Below are positions 37,166-46,594 of a stretch of 64,000 nt of DNA, piece by piece. The first letter of the stretch is position 1, and each line of letters opens with the position of its first letter. The notes under the pieces are model-generated. The model had not been told where the DNA came from. It did not search any database and worked only from the letters and a program-made list of their open reading frames with translations. Source of the stretch: an uncultured Pirellula sp. (GTDB lineage: Bacteria; Planctomycetota; Planctomycetia; Pirellulales; Pirellulaceae); contig CAITIE010000104.1 in assembly GCA_903892355.1 (NCBI GenBank), positions 48,617 through 112,616 on the forward strand. The letters run 5' to 3'. Made by a program: the position numbers and the translations under genes.

Positions 37166-38770
37166 TCACTCCGTCTCAGGAGACTCTTTTTTGCGAGCGG
37201 ACCGTCCGGGCGACGCTTTTTTAGGGGCACGGCTTTCGGGAGCTTCATTAGGATCGTCCGCCAAATCTCCTTCGTCGATATGGGCATCGGGCTCCCCCGC
37301 CCACTCTTCCTCGCCGAGTTCTTCGTCGTCCCACTCGTCCTCGTAGACACCCTCGTCGTCACTTTCGTAGATAGAGCCTTCATCGGACTCTTCAGCGACA
37401 GCGATCCGCCTTTTCGGCTGCGTGTCCATCTTGATATCGTCCCGATCGTCGTCTCGCTTGCGAGGCTGCAGGTAGAGCTTGATCGGAATTTCCCCGAAGG
37501 GCAAATGGTCCCGCAAAAACCCCAGCAAATACCTTCGGTACGGCGAGGTAAAGCCTTGCGGATTGTTGCAAACCAAAACAATCGTCGGTGGTTCCGAGGA
37601 GACTTGAGTCGCGTAGTAAATCTTCGGTCGCTTCATCTGGTAGAGAGCCGGTTCATGCCTCTCCATCGCCGCCTTGACCAATTTGTTGAGCATGCTCGTT
37701 GAAATGCGCTCTTTGGCTTGCTTGAATAGCATCTGAGCGTGATTGAGCAACGCCTTGACGTTCTTCCCGGTTTGGCCGGTGATAAAAGCGATCGGGCAAT
37801 ACGCCATCGTTGGATAGTGCTCGCGCAGATACCGAACCCAACGCTCGGTAGGAATTTGACCAGCCAACTGATCCCACTTGTTCACGACAAAAATACACGG
37901 CTTGAACTCGTCCGCGATGTAGTGCGCCAACTGCTTGTCAACCTTGCTCATGGTTTCTTTGCAATCGAGGAAAAGCAACACCACATCCGCTCGACGAACG
38001 CTGCGTTGGGCTCGGTGAGCTCCATACCAATCGATATCGGTCCGAATACTTTTCGATCGACGCAAACCGGGTGTGTCGATCGCCATGAACTTGTGCCCAT
38101 CGAGCTCGAACATGACATCGACGCTATCGCGTGTGGTACCAGGCACTTCGCTTACGATCACTCGCTCGGCGCGGGCAAGGGTATTTACGAAAGTGCTCTT
38201 GCCCACGTTTCGCCGACCGACGATGGCGACCTTCATGGTAGGTGGTTCGACATCGCCGGGACTGGTCTCCATGACCGGCAACCGTTCGACGATCAAATCC
38301 AACAACTCTTGCTTGTTGCGGTTTTGCAAAACGCTGACACGCACCAACCAACCCCGACCGAGCTGATGAAACTCGTCCGCGTTGGAATCCTGGGTAGAGC
38401 TGTCGGTCTTGTTGGCTACCAACAAGATCGGTTTGTTCACCTTGCGGAGCCTATCCGCGACTTGAGCATCCAAGGGAACCAATCCGGTGCGGGAATCGAC
38501 GACAAACAGCAGCACGTCCGCATCTTCGATCGCAGCCGAGATCTGCGCTTCGACTTGCTCCGTTAGATTGTCGACGTCTTCAATCCCAATCCCACCGGTA
38601 TCGATCAATTCGAAATGCTGACCGTCCTGCTCGATCAGCGTGGTCAAGCGGTCTCGGGTAACTCCAGCCACATCCTCCACGATGGCCAGCCGACGTCCGG
38701 CCAACCAATTGAAGATAGAACTCTTACCGACATTGGGTCGGCCGACGATCGCAACACGTGGGACAGGCAT
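37166..38770 (-). CDS. der: Ribosome-associated GTPase Der (EngA)
   Basis: 534 residues, longer than the usual ~440-490 because of a C-terminal extension. Two tandem G domains (~4-165: GRPNVGKSS, DTGGIG, NKTDS; ~180-350: GRRNVGKSTFV, DTPGLR, NKWDQL) and a KH-like domain (~355-440) are all present. The last ~90 residues are acidic then basic (EDEWDDEELGEEEW...). Der takes part in 50S maturation. No operon partners seen. Confidence 0.96.
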   Translation of the reverse strand: MPVPRVAIVGRPNVGKSSIFNWLAGRRLAIVEDVAGVTRDRLTTLIEQDGQHFELIDTGGIGIEDVDNLTEQVEAQISAAIEDADVLLFVVDSRTGLVPLDAQVADRLRKVNKPILLVANKTDSSTQDSNADEFHQLGRGWLVRVSVLQNRNKQELLDLIVERLPVMETSPGDVEPPTMKVAIVGRRNVGKSTFVNTLARAERVIVSEVPGTTRDSVDVMFELDGHKFMAIDTPGLRRSKSIRTDIDWYGAHRAQRSVRRADVVLLFLDCKETMSKVDKQLAHYIADEFKPCIFVVNKWDQLAGQIPTERWVRYLREHYPTMAYCPIAFITGQTGKNVKALLNHAQMLFKQAKERISTSMLNKLVKAAMERHEPALYQMKRPKIYYATQVSSEPPTIVLVCNNPQGFTSPYRRYLLGFLRDHLPFGEIPIKLYLQPRKRDDDRDDIKMDTQPKRRIAVAEESDEGSIYESDDEGVYEDEWDDEELGEEEWAGEPDAHIDEGDLADDPNEAPESRAPKKASPGRSARKKESPETE

Positions 38771-38882
38771 TCAGATATTCTTTGGGTTCGCGGTTCTCTC
38801 GGGTACGCGGATGGCAATTTTGCACCATCTTAGTCGTCAACTCGCAATTCGTCGTTACCGAAAATGCGTATTTGAGACGAGG

Positions 38883-39923
38883 TTACTTGATCGCACCGTT
38901 CCTTAGATCCCACGCATCGAGCCATTCAATACCCATCGATTCAGCATTGAAATCACGAAGCAATCGCGCGTGCATGTCAGGAAAATGTCCCGCGCCGTAG
39001 AAAACGCCAATATTTCGATGGCCAGTCTTTAGCTCTCGATCCATGACTTCAAATGCCTTGGCATTGCGTTCGGTCAGGAGCGTGCTCTTCCCCTCTTTGT
39101 CGGCCAAGCCGGCCATTTGATTGTCCATGGAATCAAATTGCTTGGCCATCGCTCGCCTCATTTTCAAGGCATCTCCGCTGAGCATGGCGGCCATCATGTC
39201 CGCTTGAGCTTCGGCATTTTTCTTCGATCCCTGGGTCGCAAAACCAGCTCCCATGATCCTAGCGAACATGCTGACCAAACCATCGTTTCGCCTAGCCATG
39301 TCCTCGCCGAATTCTTCGGGACTCATGTCCGCGTGGACGAAATTCTTTGGCGAGTAGTCGATCTCCTCCAATTGGAACGCTAGTTTCAAGGAATCCTTCA
39401 TGCCGGTTTGGATCGAACCGACCGGGTTGATCCCACGACGCTCCCTACCTTTGCGAGGCTTATCGTCTGGGTTAGCCACCAGCTCGTAAAGGATAACATC
39501 GTACCCCTTGAATCGGTCATTCAATTCCTCGTAATAGGCCTTTTCCCCGATGTGCACCGCGCCGATCAAGTCGATGATGGCCCCTTCATAGTCTCCGGAG
39601 GAGATTCGGTAACGAGCCACCGCGGTTTGAAGCGCCCGGGGGTCCCCTTTTCCATCGAGATCGACGCGGGTGAACGCCGGAGCCTTCTCCTTTTTGTTCG
39701 AACCACTGGGCTTCACCGAACCACTGGGCGCGTTCTTCGTATCCGATTGGTTTTTATCCCCACTGGCTTCGCCCGGAGTCGGTTTCGCCGAGGTTGCGGG
39801 TGGAGCGGGTGCGGCAACTGTTTGTGCCGCAAGGTCATGCCCCAAGAACGGGAACACAATCCAACAGATACCGGCCGCAACGAGCGACTTCACTTCCACA
39901 CGCGATCGATTGCACGCCATCAT
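38883..39923 (-). CDS. TraB/GumN (TIKI)-like protein, secreted
   Basis: 346 residues. Signal peptide-like hydrophobic stretch (LVAAGICWIVFPFLG) with AQ cleavage, a low-complexity Pro/Ser/Lys linker (~35-85), then a domain with IGAVHIGEKAYYEELNDRF, DVILYELV and a C-terminal RNIGVFYGAGHFPDMHARL, which match the TraB/GumN/PrgY family Gx2H and GxxH motifs. The family includes TIKI metalloproteases; proteolysis is possible but unproven here. Divergent from the TetR operon. Confidence 0.7.
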   Translation of the reverse strand: MMACNRSRVEVKSLVAAGICWIVFPFLGHDLAAQTVAAPAPPATSAKPTPGEASGDKNQSDTKNAPSGSVKPSGSNKKEKAPAFTRVDLDGKGDPRALQTAVARYRISSGDYEGAIIDLIGAVHIGEKAYYEELNDRFKGYDVILYELVANPDDKPRKGRERRGINPVGSIQTGMKDSLKLAFQLEEIDYSPKNFVHADMSPEEFGEDMARRNDGLVSMFARIMGAGFATQGSKKNAEAQADMMAAMLSGDALKMRRAMAKQFDSMDNQMAGLADKEGKSTLLTERNAKAFEVMDRELKTGHRNIGVFYGAGHFPDMHARLLRDFNAESMGIEWLDAWDLRNGAIK

Positions 39924-40107
39924 GTTCCCCAGCGAAATCTAACAAACCTGACCGAATTGAAACCCAACGCCCGAGTTATTTATTGCCACGATATTTATAT
40001 CCGGGGCGCCCGTCTCAATCCACCACCACCCATGGCGGGGGCGATTCCCCCCCCCAATTATTCCTGCGATTCCGGCAATCTACGTCCAGACCAAGCCTTC
40101 AAAACCA
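39924..40107. other. Left part of the TraB/TetR divergent promoter region
   Basis: Between the TraB-like start and the inverted repeats near the TetR gene. Contains a C-rich run (tccccccccc around 40050) and no gene. Confidence 0.4.
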
Positions 40108-40148
40108 TTTTCAAAAGTTCGCACTTGAAAATTTTGACATCGCGTCAA
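40108..40148. promoter_or_regulatory. Inverted repeats, candidate TetR operator
   Basis: Two palindromes lie just upstream of the TetR start at 40160: ttttcaa-N10-ttgaaaa (40108-40131) and ttgac-atcgc-gtcaa (40134-40148). A third ttgac half site follows at 40152. Such sites next to a divergently placed TetR gene are usually autoregulatory operators. Confidence 0.6.
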
Positions 40149-40159
40149 TAATTGACATC

Positions 40160-40900
40160 ATGGTCGAACTTTCAAGAAAACAGAGGGAAATGGAACGGCG
40201 AACGCAGGAGATCCTGCGGGTTGCCAAGCCGATTTTGGTCCGCGAGGGATTTCATGCGTTGAGCATGGATCGGGTCGCCGCGGCCATGGAATACGCGAAG
40301 GGGACGATCTACAACCATTTCCCGCATAAAGAGGAAATCGTGTTGGCGTTGGCTATCGAATCGATGGCATTGAGGCGAAAACTGTTCCATGCAGCCGCCG
40401 CATTGGATGCCCCCAATCGCGTTCGCTTGATGGCGATCGGTTGTGCGTGCGAGTTCTACACGCAGCACTGCAGCGAAGACTTTGCGATCGAGCAATGGAT
40501 TCGGAACGTCAACGTTTGGGACAAATCCTCAGCAGCCCGCCAGGACCTGATCCGCCGATGCGAGGGGGAGTGCGTGTCGATCGTTTCGTCGGTCGTGCAC
40601 TCCGGGGTTGCCTCTGGCGAATTGGTTCTCAACCAAGCGCTCACTGCGGAAGAGTTCGTGTTCGGCTTTTGGGCGATTACGTTTGGATCGCAAATTCTCA
40701 CCGCCAGCAGTCCGTCTCTGGCCGCGGTAGGTATCCTCGACCCGCGGCGCGCGATTCGTATTCATTGCTGCACTCTTCTCAATGGGTATCGATGGCAGCC
40801 CATCATGGAAACCGACGAGTACTTGACCCGTGTCGACGAACTCTCTACCTCGATCCAATCCGAGTTCGATCGGGTACGTGTGGAGCACTACACAGCATGA
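40160..40900 (+). CDS. TetR/AcrR-family transcriptional repressor
   Basis: 246 residues from the ATG at 40160; a longer frame to 39794 overlaps the divergent gene and promoter. N-terminal HTH: RTQEILRVAKPILVREGF, SMDRVAAAMEYAKGTIYNHF, typical of the family, followed by a ligand-binding domain of normal length. First gene of an efflux operon and so probably a repressor of it and of itself through the inverted repeats just upstream. Its stop overlaps the next start (ATGA). Confidence 0.92.
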   Translation: MVELSRKQREMERRTQEILRVAKPILVREGFHALSMDRVAAAMEYAKGTIYNHFPHKEEIVLALAIESMALRRKLFHAAAALDAPNRVRLMAIGCACEFYTQHCSEDFAIEQWIRNVNVWDKSSAARQDLIRRCEGECVSIVSSVVHSGVASGELVLNQALTAEEFVFGFWAITFGSQILTASSPSLAAVGILDPRRAIRIHCCTLLNGYRWQPIMETDEYLTRVDELSTSIQSEFDRVRVEHYTA

Positions 40901-42132
40901 ACACTATGTCCTTATCCGCTTCGAACTCAACAACCCGCACCTGGGTGCTTCGATGTGTCATCGCTGGTGTGCTGCTCCTGGGCTTTGTCGGGATGGCGAT
41001 CCAAAACCATGGCGGTTACAAGACCGACAGCCGGGGCACGCAATCAGGCGATGCATCCGACACATCCTCTTCAAACACGGATCCTCACAAATCGCTCGCA
41101 CCCTTGGTGCCAACCTATAAACCCCTTGAAGCCAACGGCACGGAAGTCCTCGTCCGCGCGTACTGCATTGAGGACGCTCACTCCCAGCAGGCATCTCGCA
41201 ACACATTTACAGGTACTCTTCAGTCCCGTTATCAAAGCGCGCTCGGATTTCGAGTCAGTGGAAAAATTATCGAACGCTTGGTGGAAACAGGGGACCGGGT
41301 CGAGCGAGGCCAAGTATTAATGCGACTGGACCCAGTAGACTGGGAGTTGTACTTAAAAGTCGCTGAATCGGACCTCGCAGCTTCACGTTCGCAGCTTAAC
41401 CAAATCGAGAAGGAAGAGGCCCGCCTTAGGGACTTGAGGGCAACGGGTTCCGCGAGCCAATCCGACCACGACTTGGCCATCGCCGCCCTCGACACAGCCC
41501 GCGAGAAAATGGAATCCGCGACCAAACGACTTCAGATCGCCAAAAACCAGAGGAATTACTGCGATCTGGTCGCCGACCATGATGGTCTCATCACTAAGGT
41601 GATTGCGGAGATCGGCCAAGTCGTTACGGCGGGGCAACCGGTATTGCATTGGGCGCATGGCGATGAGCTCGAGGCTGTCGTCAGCATCCCTGAATCGCTT
41701 CATCACGAGATCAAGAACCACGATGTCGAGATTAGTTTTTGGTCTCGCCCCAACGAACGCATCCAAGGGAAACTGCGTGAGCTATCCCCGATCGCAGACC
41801 CACTTTCGCGAACTTATGACGCTCGATTCCAGCTTCGGGAACCACCCGCGGACCTTGCCATCGGACTCACAGCAACCGTTCATTTGCTCCAAGCTCGCAA
41901 CGAGGGAATACGAATCCCGATGGGGGCGATTGCCAATGGAACCACCCAACCTATCGTTTGGAGAATCCTCGAGGACAGCACCGTCGAATCGGTCCCTGTG
42001 GAAGTGTTGCGATATGAGTCTGAGGGAGCGTTAGTCCGGGGAGAACTGCGAGCCGGTGACAAAATCATCAGCGCAGGTGTTCAAAAGATCGACGCCAAAT
42101 GCCGGGTTCGCATTTGGAACACCGGTACCTGA
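40897..42132 (+). CDS. RND efflux periplasmic adaptor (membrane fusion protein)
   Basis: 411 residues from ATG 40897, which overlaps the TetR stop by four bases; the open frame continues upstream inside tetR but is a shadow. N-terminal hydrophobic segment (VIAGVLLLGFVGMAIQ) acts as a signal or anchor. A lipoyl/barrel-sandwich half (GFRVSGKIIERLVETGDRVERGQVLMRLD), an alpha-helical hairpin (SDLAASRSQLNQIEKEEARL ...) and a beta-barrel half (CDLVADHDGLITKVIAEIGQVV) are visible. Bridges the RND pump to an outer-membrane channel. Its stop is followed at once by a 16-bp tandem array. Confidence 0.93.
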   Translation: MNTMSLSASNSTTRTWVLRCVIAGVLLLGFVGMAIQNHGGYKTDSRGTQSGDASDTSSSNTDPHKSLAPLVPTYKPLEANGTEVLVRAYCIEDAHSQQASRNTFTGTLQSRYQSALGFRVSGKIIERLVETGDRVERGQVLMRLDPVDWELYLKVAESDLAASRSQLNQIEKEEARLRDLRATGSASQSDHDLAIAALDTAREKMESATKRLQIAKNQRNYCDLVADHDGLITKVIAEIGQVVTAGQPVLHWAHGDELEAVVSIPESLHHEIKNHDVEISFWSRPNERIQGKLRELSPIADPLSRTYDARFQLREPPADLAIGLTATVHLLQARNEGIRIPMGAIANGTTQPIVWRILEDSTVESVPVEVLRYESEGALVRGELRAGDKIISAGVQKIDAKCRVRIWNTGT

Positions 42133-42196
42133 CACAGCATGAAAAAGTCACAGCATGAAAAAGTCACAGCATGAAAAAGTCACAGCATGAAAAAGT
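42133..42196 (+). repeat. 16-bp tandem array after the MFP stop, four copies
   Basis: Units 42133-42148, 42149-42164, 42165-42180, 42181-42196, consensus cacagcatgaaaaagt, starting directly after the TGA stop. Each unit holds a TGA in a new frame. A 12-base match, acacagcatgaa, is also at 40890-40901 on the start of the MFP gene. Confidence 0.93.
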
Positions 42197-42235
42197 TGCC
42201 GTCAACCAACAGTACCAAAACGGCTCATCGAATCC

Positions 42236-45200
42236 TTGAACGACCAACTGCATAGTCCGTTGAACACTCCAACACCTGAGTCCTCGCGTACGTATGAATC
42301 TTCGCATGGATGGAACTGGTCTCGATGGGCCGTTCAGCATCCATCGTTTGTCCTATTTCTCATGCTCGCTAGCACGATCGCCGGAATTGCATCGTATTTA
42401 AAGATGGGACGTGCGGAGGACCCGTCCTTCACGATCAAGACCGCAGTGGTAGGGGCCGTATGGCCTGGTGCAACTCCCGAGGAAATGCAGCGGTACGTCG
42501 CCGAACCCGTCGAGGAAAAACTGCGTGAGACCCCGAAGATTGACTTCCTCCTCACGTACTGCATCAGCGACCGCATGATGACCATCGTGCAACTGCAGGA
42601 CACCGCCCGGGGCGATGAAGTTTCCGACCTGTGGTACCAGGTCCGAAAGAAACTGGACGATATCCGAGGTGAGCTTCCGTCAGGAATCATCGGGCCGACG
42701 GTGAACGACGAGTATGGCGAAGTTTACTCAGCGATTTATGCATTCACCGGCGATGATTACACCTATGCCGAGCTCAAGCGTTTGTGCGAAGAAACCCGCA
42801 AGAGATTGCTTCGCCTGAAGGATGTCGAAAAGGTCGCCCTCATCGGTGATCAAGACGAACAGATCTTCATCGAGTTCTCCCATCGCAAGCTATCCACACT
42901 TGGCGTCACCCCCCAGCAGATCTTCGCAAGCGTTCAGCGTCAGAGCACCATGCTGCGATCAGGGAGCATCGATACCCAACGCGATCGAATCCATGTTCGC
43001 GTCGCCAAGAATTTTGGAGGGGTGGAGGAAATCGAAGCGGTACCGGTCGAAGCTGCGGGCCGTGTTTTTCGCTTAGGGGATGTCGCCAATGTCACGCGCG
43101 GCTACGAGTCGCCTCCCTCCCAATTGATGCGATTCAATGGCAAACCGGCGGTCGCGCTGGGCGTTGTCATGTCCAAAGGTGGCAACGTGTTGGAATTGGG
43201 TAAAGGACTCGAGGCCGAGATAGCAACGGTTGAACGCAACGTCCCTACAGGAGTCCAAATCGATACGGTCGCATTTCAGCCTCACGTGGTCGACGAGTCG
43301 GTTGGAGAGTTCCTAACGTCGTTCATCGAGGCATTGGTCATCGTATTGGTGGTCTCCTTCTTGAGCCTCGGGCTCCGCACGGGGATAGTCGTGGCTTTAA
43401 GTGTCCCGCTCGTCCTCGCGATTTCCCTTGTGCTGATGCAATCCATCGGCATGAACCTGGATCGCATATCCTTGGGAGCTTTGATCCTCGCATTGGGCCT
43501 GCTCGTCGATGACGCCATCATCGCCGTTGAAATGATGGCAGTGAAAATGGAGGAAGGCTGGAATCGGCTCGATGCCGCCACCTTCGCTTGGTCGAGCACC
43601 GCGTTTCCGATGCTTTCCGGCACCCTGATCACCGTAGCCGGTTTTTTGCCCGTCGGTTTTGCGAAATCCGCCGCTGGCGAGTATGCCGGCGGTATCTTCT
43701 GGGTGGTCGGCATCAGTTTGATGGTATCATGGCTCGTCGCTGTGGTGTTTACGCCCCTTCTCGGAGTCAAGCTGCTTCCGACAACATCGGCCGCTCACGC
43801 AGCGAATCACCATGCCTTTCAATCCCCGTTTCACCGAACCCTGCGAGGACTGATCCGGGCCTGCGTCGCGAGGCCATGGATTGTCATCTCGATCACGTTG
43901 GCCATGTTTGTCGCCGCTATGTTCGGCTTCACACGTCTGCAACAGCAGTTTTTCCCACTCTCTTCGCGAACCGAACTGTTGGTGGATGTTCGGATGGAAG
44001 AAGGGGCATCCATCGGTGCGACCGAAGCGATGGTGAAGCGGGTGGAATCGGTATTGAAGCCGATGATGCCACAAATCGCCCCAACTCCTTCGAACACACA
44101 TCCTGTTTCCGATCCCAAAAATCCAACCGACGTTGTCAGCTTGGCATCGTACATCGGCACGGGGTCCGCGAGGTTTTTTCTTGCCCTCAATCCAGACCTT
44201 CCCAACCCAAGCTTTGGGAAAATCATTATTCAAACATCGAGCGTTGCTGCTCGCGAACGCGTTCGCGCTTTCTTGAAACAGACCTTCGAGACCAATCCGG
44301 AGTTTGCCGATGCCTCGCTTCGAATCCTGCGGCTCGAATTTGGTCCGCCGGTAGGATTTCCAGTTCAATTTCGAGTCGTGGGCCCAGACCCAGCGATGGT
44401 CCGCGGGATAGCCAGTCAAGTCCGCGAGGTGATGCGTCAGGACCCGGCGACCGTTCAAGTCAACCTCGAGTGGGACGAACCGGCGAAAACGATCCGAATC
44501 GACATCGACCAAGACCGCGCCCGGCTGCTGGGACTGTCGCCACTGGAAATCGATCAAGGCCTACAAACGATGCTCAGCGGTTCCACAATCGCCCACTATC
44601 GAGAAGGAACTGAGAATATCCCTGTCGTCGCCCGAGCTATTTCCGAGGAACGCCTGAACCTTGACCAATTCGCAGATTTGACCTTCTTTACTCTCAACGG
44701 GCGCAGTATCCCACTGCAACAGATAGGCAAGGTGGCTTATGACTTTGAAGAACCGATTGTTTGGAGAAGGAATCAAGAACGCACACTATCGGTCCGTTGC
44801 GACATTGCCGATGGCAATCAAGCTCCCGATGTTTCCACCAGAATCAACAAACGCTTGAGCGATATACGATCGACTATTCCTGCAGGCTATCGTATCGATC
44901 TCGGCGGAGCTATCGAGGAAAGCGGGAAAGCGAACAGGGCTTTGTTTGCTATGTTTCCCGTGATGATATTGATCATGCTCTGCTTGCTCATGCTCCAGGT
45001 TCAGAGCTTCCGCAAAACGTTGCTCATCTTCGGTATCGCTCCGCTCGGATTGATCGGCGCTGTAGCGTCCCTCTACCTGTTCAGTGCTCCATTCGGATTC
45101 GTCGCGCTTCTAGGCGTGATTGCGCTCGCCGGTATGGATATGCGAAACTCGGTGATTTTGATCGATCAGATCCAACAAGACATGGCGGAAGGATTGAGTG

Positions 45201-45469
45201 AATGGGATGCCGTCATCGAATCCTCTGTCCGAAGAGCACGCCCTGTCATTCTCACTGCAGCCACCGCCATTCTGGCCATGATCCCACTGACACGAAGCGT
45301 CTTTTGGGGACCCATGGCGATGGCGATCATGGGCGGATTATCGATCGCCACCTTTTTGACCTTAATCAACCTACCAGCCCTCTACGTGTTGCTGTTTCGC
45401 GTGCGTCCACCCGCTAGCCAACACCAAAGCACGCCCGAGCGTCCGATCTCAAATAGCTCCAACACTTAG
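42236..45469 (+). CDS. RND-family efflux transporter (HAE1-type permease)
   Basis: 1077 residues, TTG start at 42236. The twelve-helix RND plan is visible: PSFVLFLMLASTIAGIASY (TM1), porter domain with PGATPEEMQRYVAEPVEE, then TM2-6 including LLVDDAIIAVEMM (helix 4 with the proton-relay Asp pair), second porter domain and TM8-12 with a GMDMRNSVILIDQI helix 10 (a Lys is usual in helix 10 of E. coli AcrB; here Arg-Asn takes its place). Exports drugs or solvents by proton antiport; substrate unknown. No outer-membrane channel gene follows. Confidence 0.95.
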   Translation: MNDQLHSPLNTPTPESSRTYESSHGWNWSRWAVQHPSFVLFLMLASTIAGIASYLKMGRAEDPSFTIKTAVVGAVWPGATPEEMQRYVAEPVEEKLRETPKIDFLLTYCISDRMMTIVQLQDTARGDEVSDLWYQVRKKLDDIRGELPSGIIGPTVNDEYGEVYSAIYAFTGDDYTYAELKRLCEETRKRLLRLKDVEKVALIGDQDEQIFIEFSHRKLSTLGVTPQQIFASVQRQSTMLRSGSIDTQRDRIHVRVAKNFGGVEEIEAVPVEAAGRVFRLGDVANVTRGYESPPSQLMRFNGKPAVALGVVMSKGGNVLELGKGLEAEIATVERNVPTGVQIDTVAFQPHVVDESVGEFLTSFIEALVIVLVVSFLSLGLRTGIVVALSVPLVLAISLVLMQSIGMNLDRISLGALILALGLLVDDAIIAVEMMAVKMEEGWNRLDAATFAWSSTAFPMLSGTLITVAGFLPVGFAKSAAGEYAGGIFWVVGISLMVSWLVAVVFTPLLGVKLLPTTSAAHAANHHAFQSPFHRTLRGLIRACVARPWIVISITLAMFVAAMFGFTRLQQQFFPLSSRTELLVDVRMEEGASIGATEAMVKRVESVLKPMMPQIAPTPSNTHPVSDPKNPTDVVSLASYIGTGSARFFLALNPDLPNPSFGKIIIQTSSVAARERVRAFLKQTFETNPEFADASLRILRLEFGPPVGFPVQFRVVGPDPAMVRGIASQVREVMRQDPATVQVNLEWDEPAKTIRIDIDQDRARLLGLSPLEIDQGLQTMLSGSTIAHYREGTENIPVVARAISEERLNLDQFADLTFFTLNGRSIPLQQIGKVAYDFEEPIVWRRNQERTLSVRCDIADGNQAPDVSTRINKRLSDIRSTIPAGYRIDLGGAIEESGKANRALFAMFPVMILIMLCLLMLQVQSFRKTLLIFGIAPLGLIGAVASLYLFSAPFGFVALLGVIALAGMDMRNSVILIDQIQQDMAEGLSEWDAVIESSVRRARPVILTAATAILAMIPLTRSVFWGPMAMAIMGGLSIATFLTLINLPALYVLLFRVRPPASQHQSTPERPISNSSNT

Positions 45470-45511
45470 AGTACTCCCACAGAAATCGTTTTTCCCTCAA
45501 GGGATCTCGCT

Positions 45512-46288
45512 ATGTCTTTGGCCCGTTTCTTCGTCAACCAAATTCCAGATCGTGGAAGCGTTCGCCTGGATGATTCCGAATCACACCATGCGGCTCGAGT
45601 TCTCCGCGCGCAAGTCGGCGACGACTGCTTGGTATTCGACGGTCAAGGCTATGAAGGCTTTGGGACGATCGAGTCCATCCACAAACGCGATGTCAGCATC
45701 AGCATTTCGGGCAAGCGATTTGCGCCCCGAGATCATGATGGGAAGCTTTGGTTTGCCATCGCCATGCCCAAAGGAGACCGTCAACGAAGCGTCATCGAGA
45801 AACTGGTCGAACTCGGAGTCGACCGCTTGGTACCGATCGAATCCCAGAGAAGCGTCGCCAAACTCGACGATGATTCGGTCGCAAAACTGCACCGCTATGG
45901 CATTGAGGCATGCAAGCAATGCCAACGAAATCGATTGATGCAAATCGATCCTCCCATCACGCTAAAGAGTCTGTTCACCCACATCGACTCGCAATCATGC
46001 ACCGATCGATGGATTTTGCATCCTGGTATCGAAGGTGCCACGCTATCGAACTTCCTTGAGAGTCGGACAGCGTCTCGCGATGCCACCGAGGAGCGGAACC
46101 CGGGGAATATCCAGAAGGGAATCCTTTTTGCAGTTGGTCCCGAAGGAGGATTCACGACCGAGGAGATCGAGCAATCGAGCCATCATGGTTTCGAGAGACT
46201 TAATCTAGGCGAGCGGATTTTGAGGGTAGAAACCGCCGTCGCAAGTGCGGCAACATTAGGATCGGCCGTTCTCAACATCGGGAAGTGA
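45512..46288 (+). CDS. rsmE: 16S rRNA (uracil(1498)-N(3))-methyltransferase
   Basis: 258 residues, ATG. N-terminal PUA-like domain (SESHHAARVLRAQVGD, ~20-70) and C-terminal SPOUT knot with SQRSVAKLD, AVGPEGGFTTEEI and LGERILRVETAVASAATL, the canonical RsmE SAM-binding knot. It methylates U1498 in the decoding centre. The gene follows the RND permease by 42 bp, likely its own transcript. Confidence 0.97.
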   Translation: MSLARFFVNQIPDRGSVRLDDSESHHAARVLRAQVGDDCLVFDGQGYEGFGTIESIHKRDVSISISGKRFAPRDHDGKLWFAIAMPKGDRQRSVIEKLVELGVDRLVPIESQRSVAKLDDDSVAKLHRYGIEACKQCQRNRLMQIDPPITLKSLFTHIDSQSCTDRWILHPGIEGATLSNFLESRTASRDATEERNPGNIQKGILFAVGPEGGFTTEEIEQSSHHGFERLNLGERILRVETAVASAATLGSAVLNIGK

Positions 46289-46339
46289 CCACCCCGCGGC
46301 GCGGCCGAGAAGGGAAACCGCATCCACGATTGGTCGGAT

Positions 46340-46594
46340 CTAGCCTCGGTGATAACCTAGCTTTTCGATGACCGACAACAATTCTTCGGCGGTGATGTAA
46401 CGGCGACGGTGCTCAACTTTGTAAGCGTCGATGGCTTCCGCAAGCTCTTTCGCGGGAGCCGAATGGTCTCGATACGAGTTCCCGAACTGGCGACGTTCGT
46501 TCGAGCCGACGTTGTCGGACCTCTGACGCCGATCTGCGAATGGAGTTGCTGGCACATCCGTGTTGTATCGAAGCATTGTGTCGAACTGAGACAT
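46340..46594 (-). CDS. Conserved-looking small hypothetical protein
   Basis: 84 residues from the ATG at 46594 with GAGGA seven bases upstream; an upstream frame to 46702 is not preferred. N-terminal half polar and low-complexity; C-terminal half helical and well composed (AKELAEAIDAYKVEHRRRYITAEELLSVIEKLGYHRG split as two helices). No family name recognised. Cytosolic. Convergent with rsmE, 51 bp apart. Confidence 0.65.
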   Translation of the reverse strand: MSQFDTMLRYNTDVPATPFADRRQRSDNVGSNERRQFGNSYRDHSAPAKELAEAIDAYKVEHRRRYITAEELLSVIEKLGYHRG

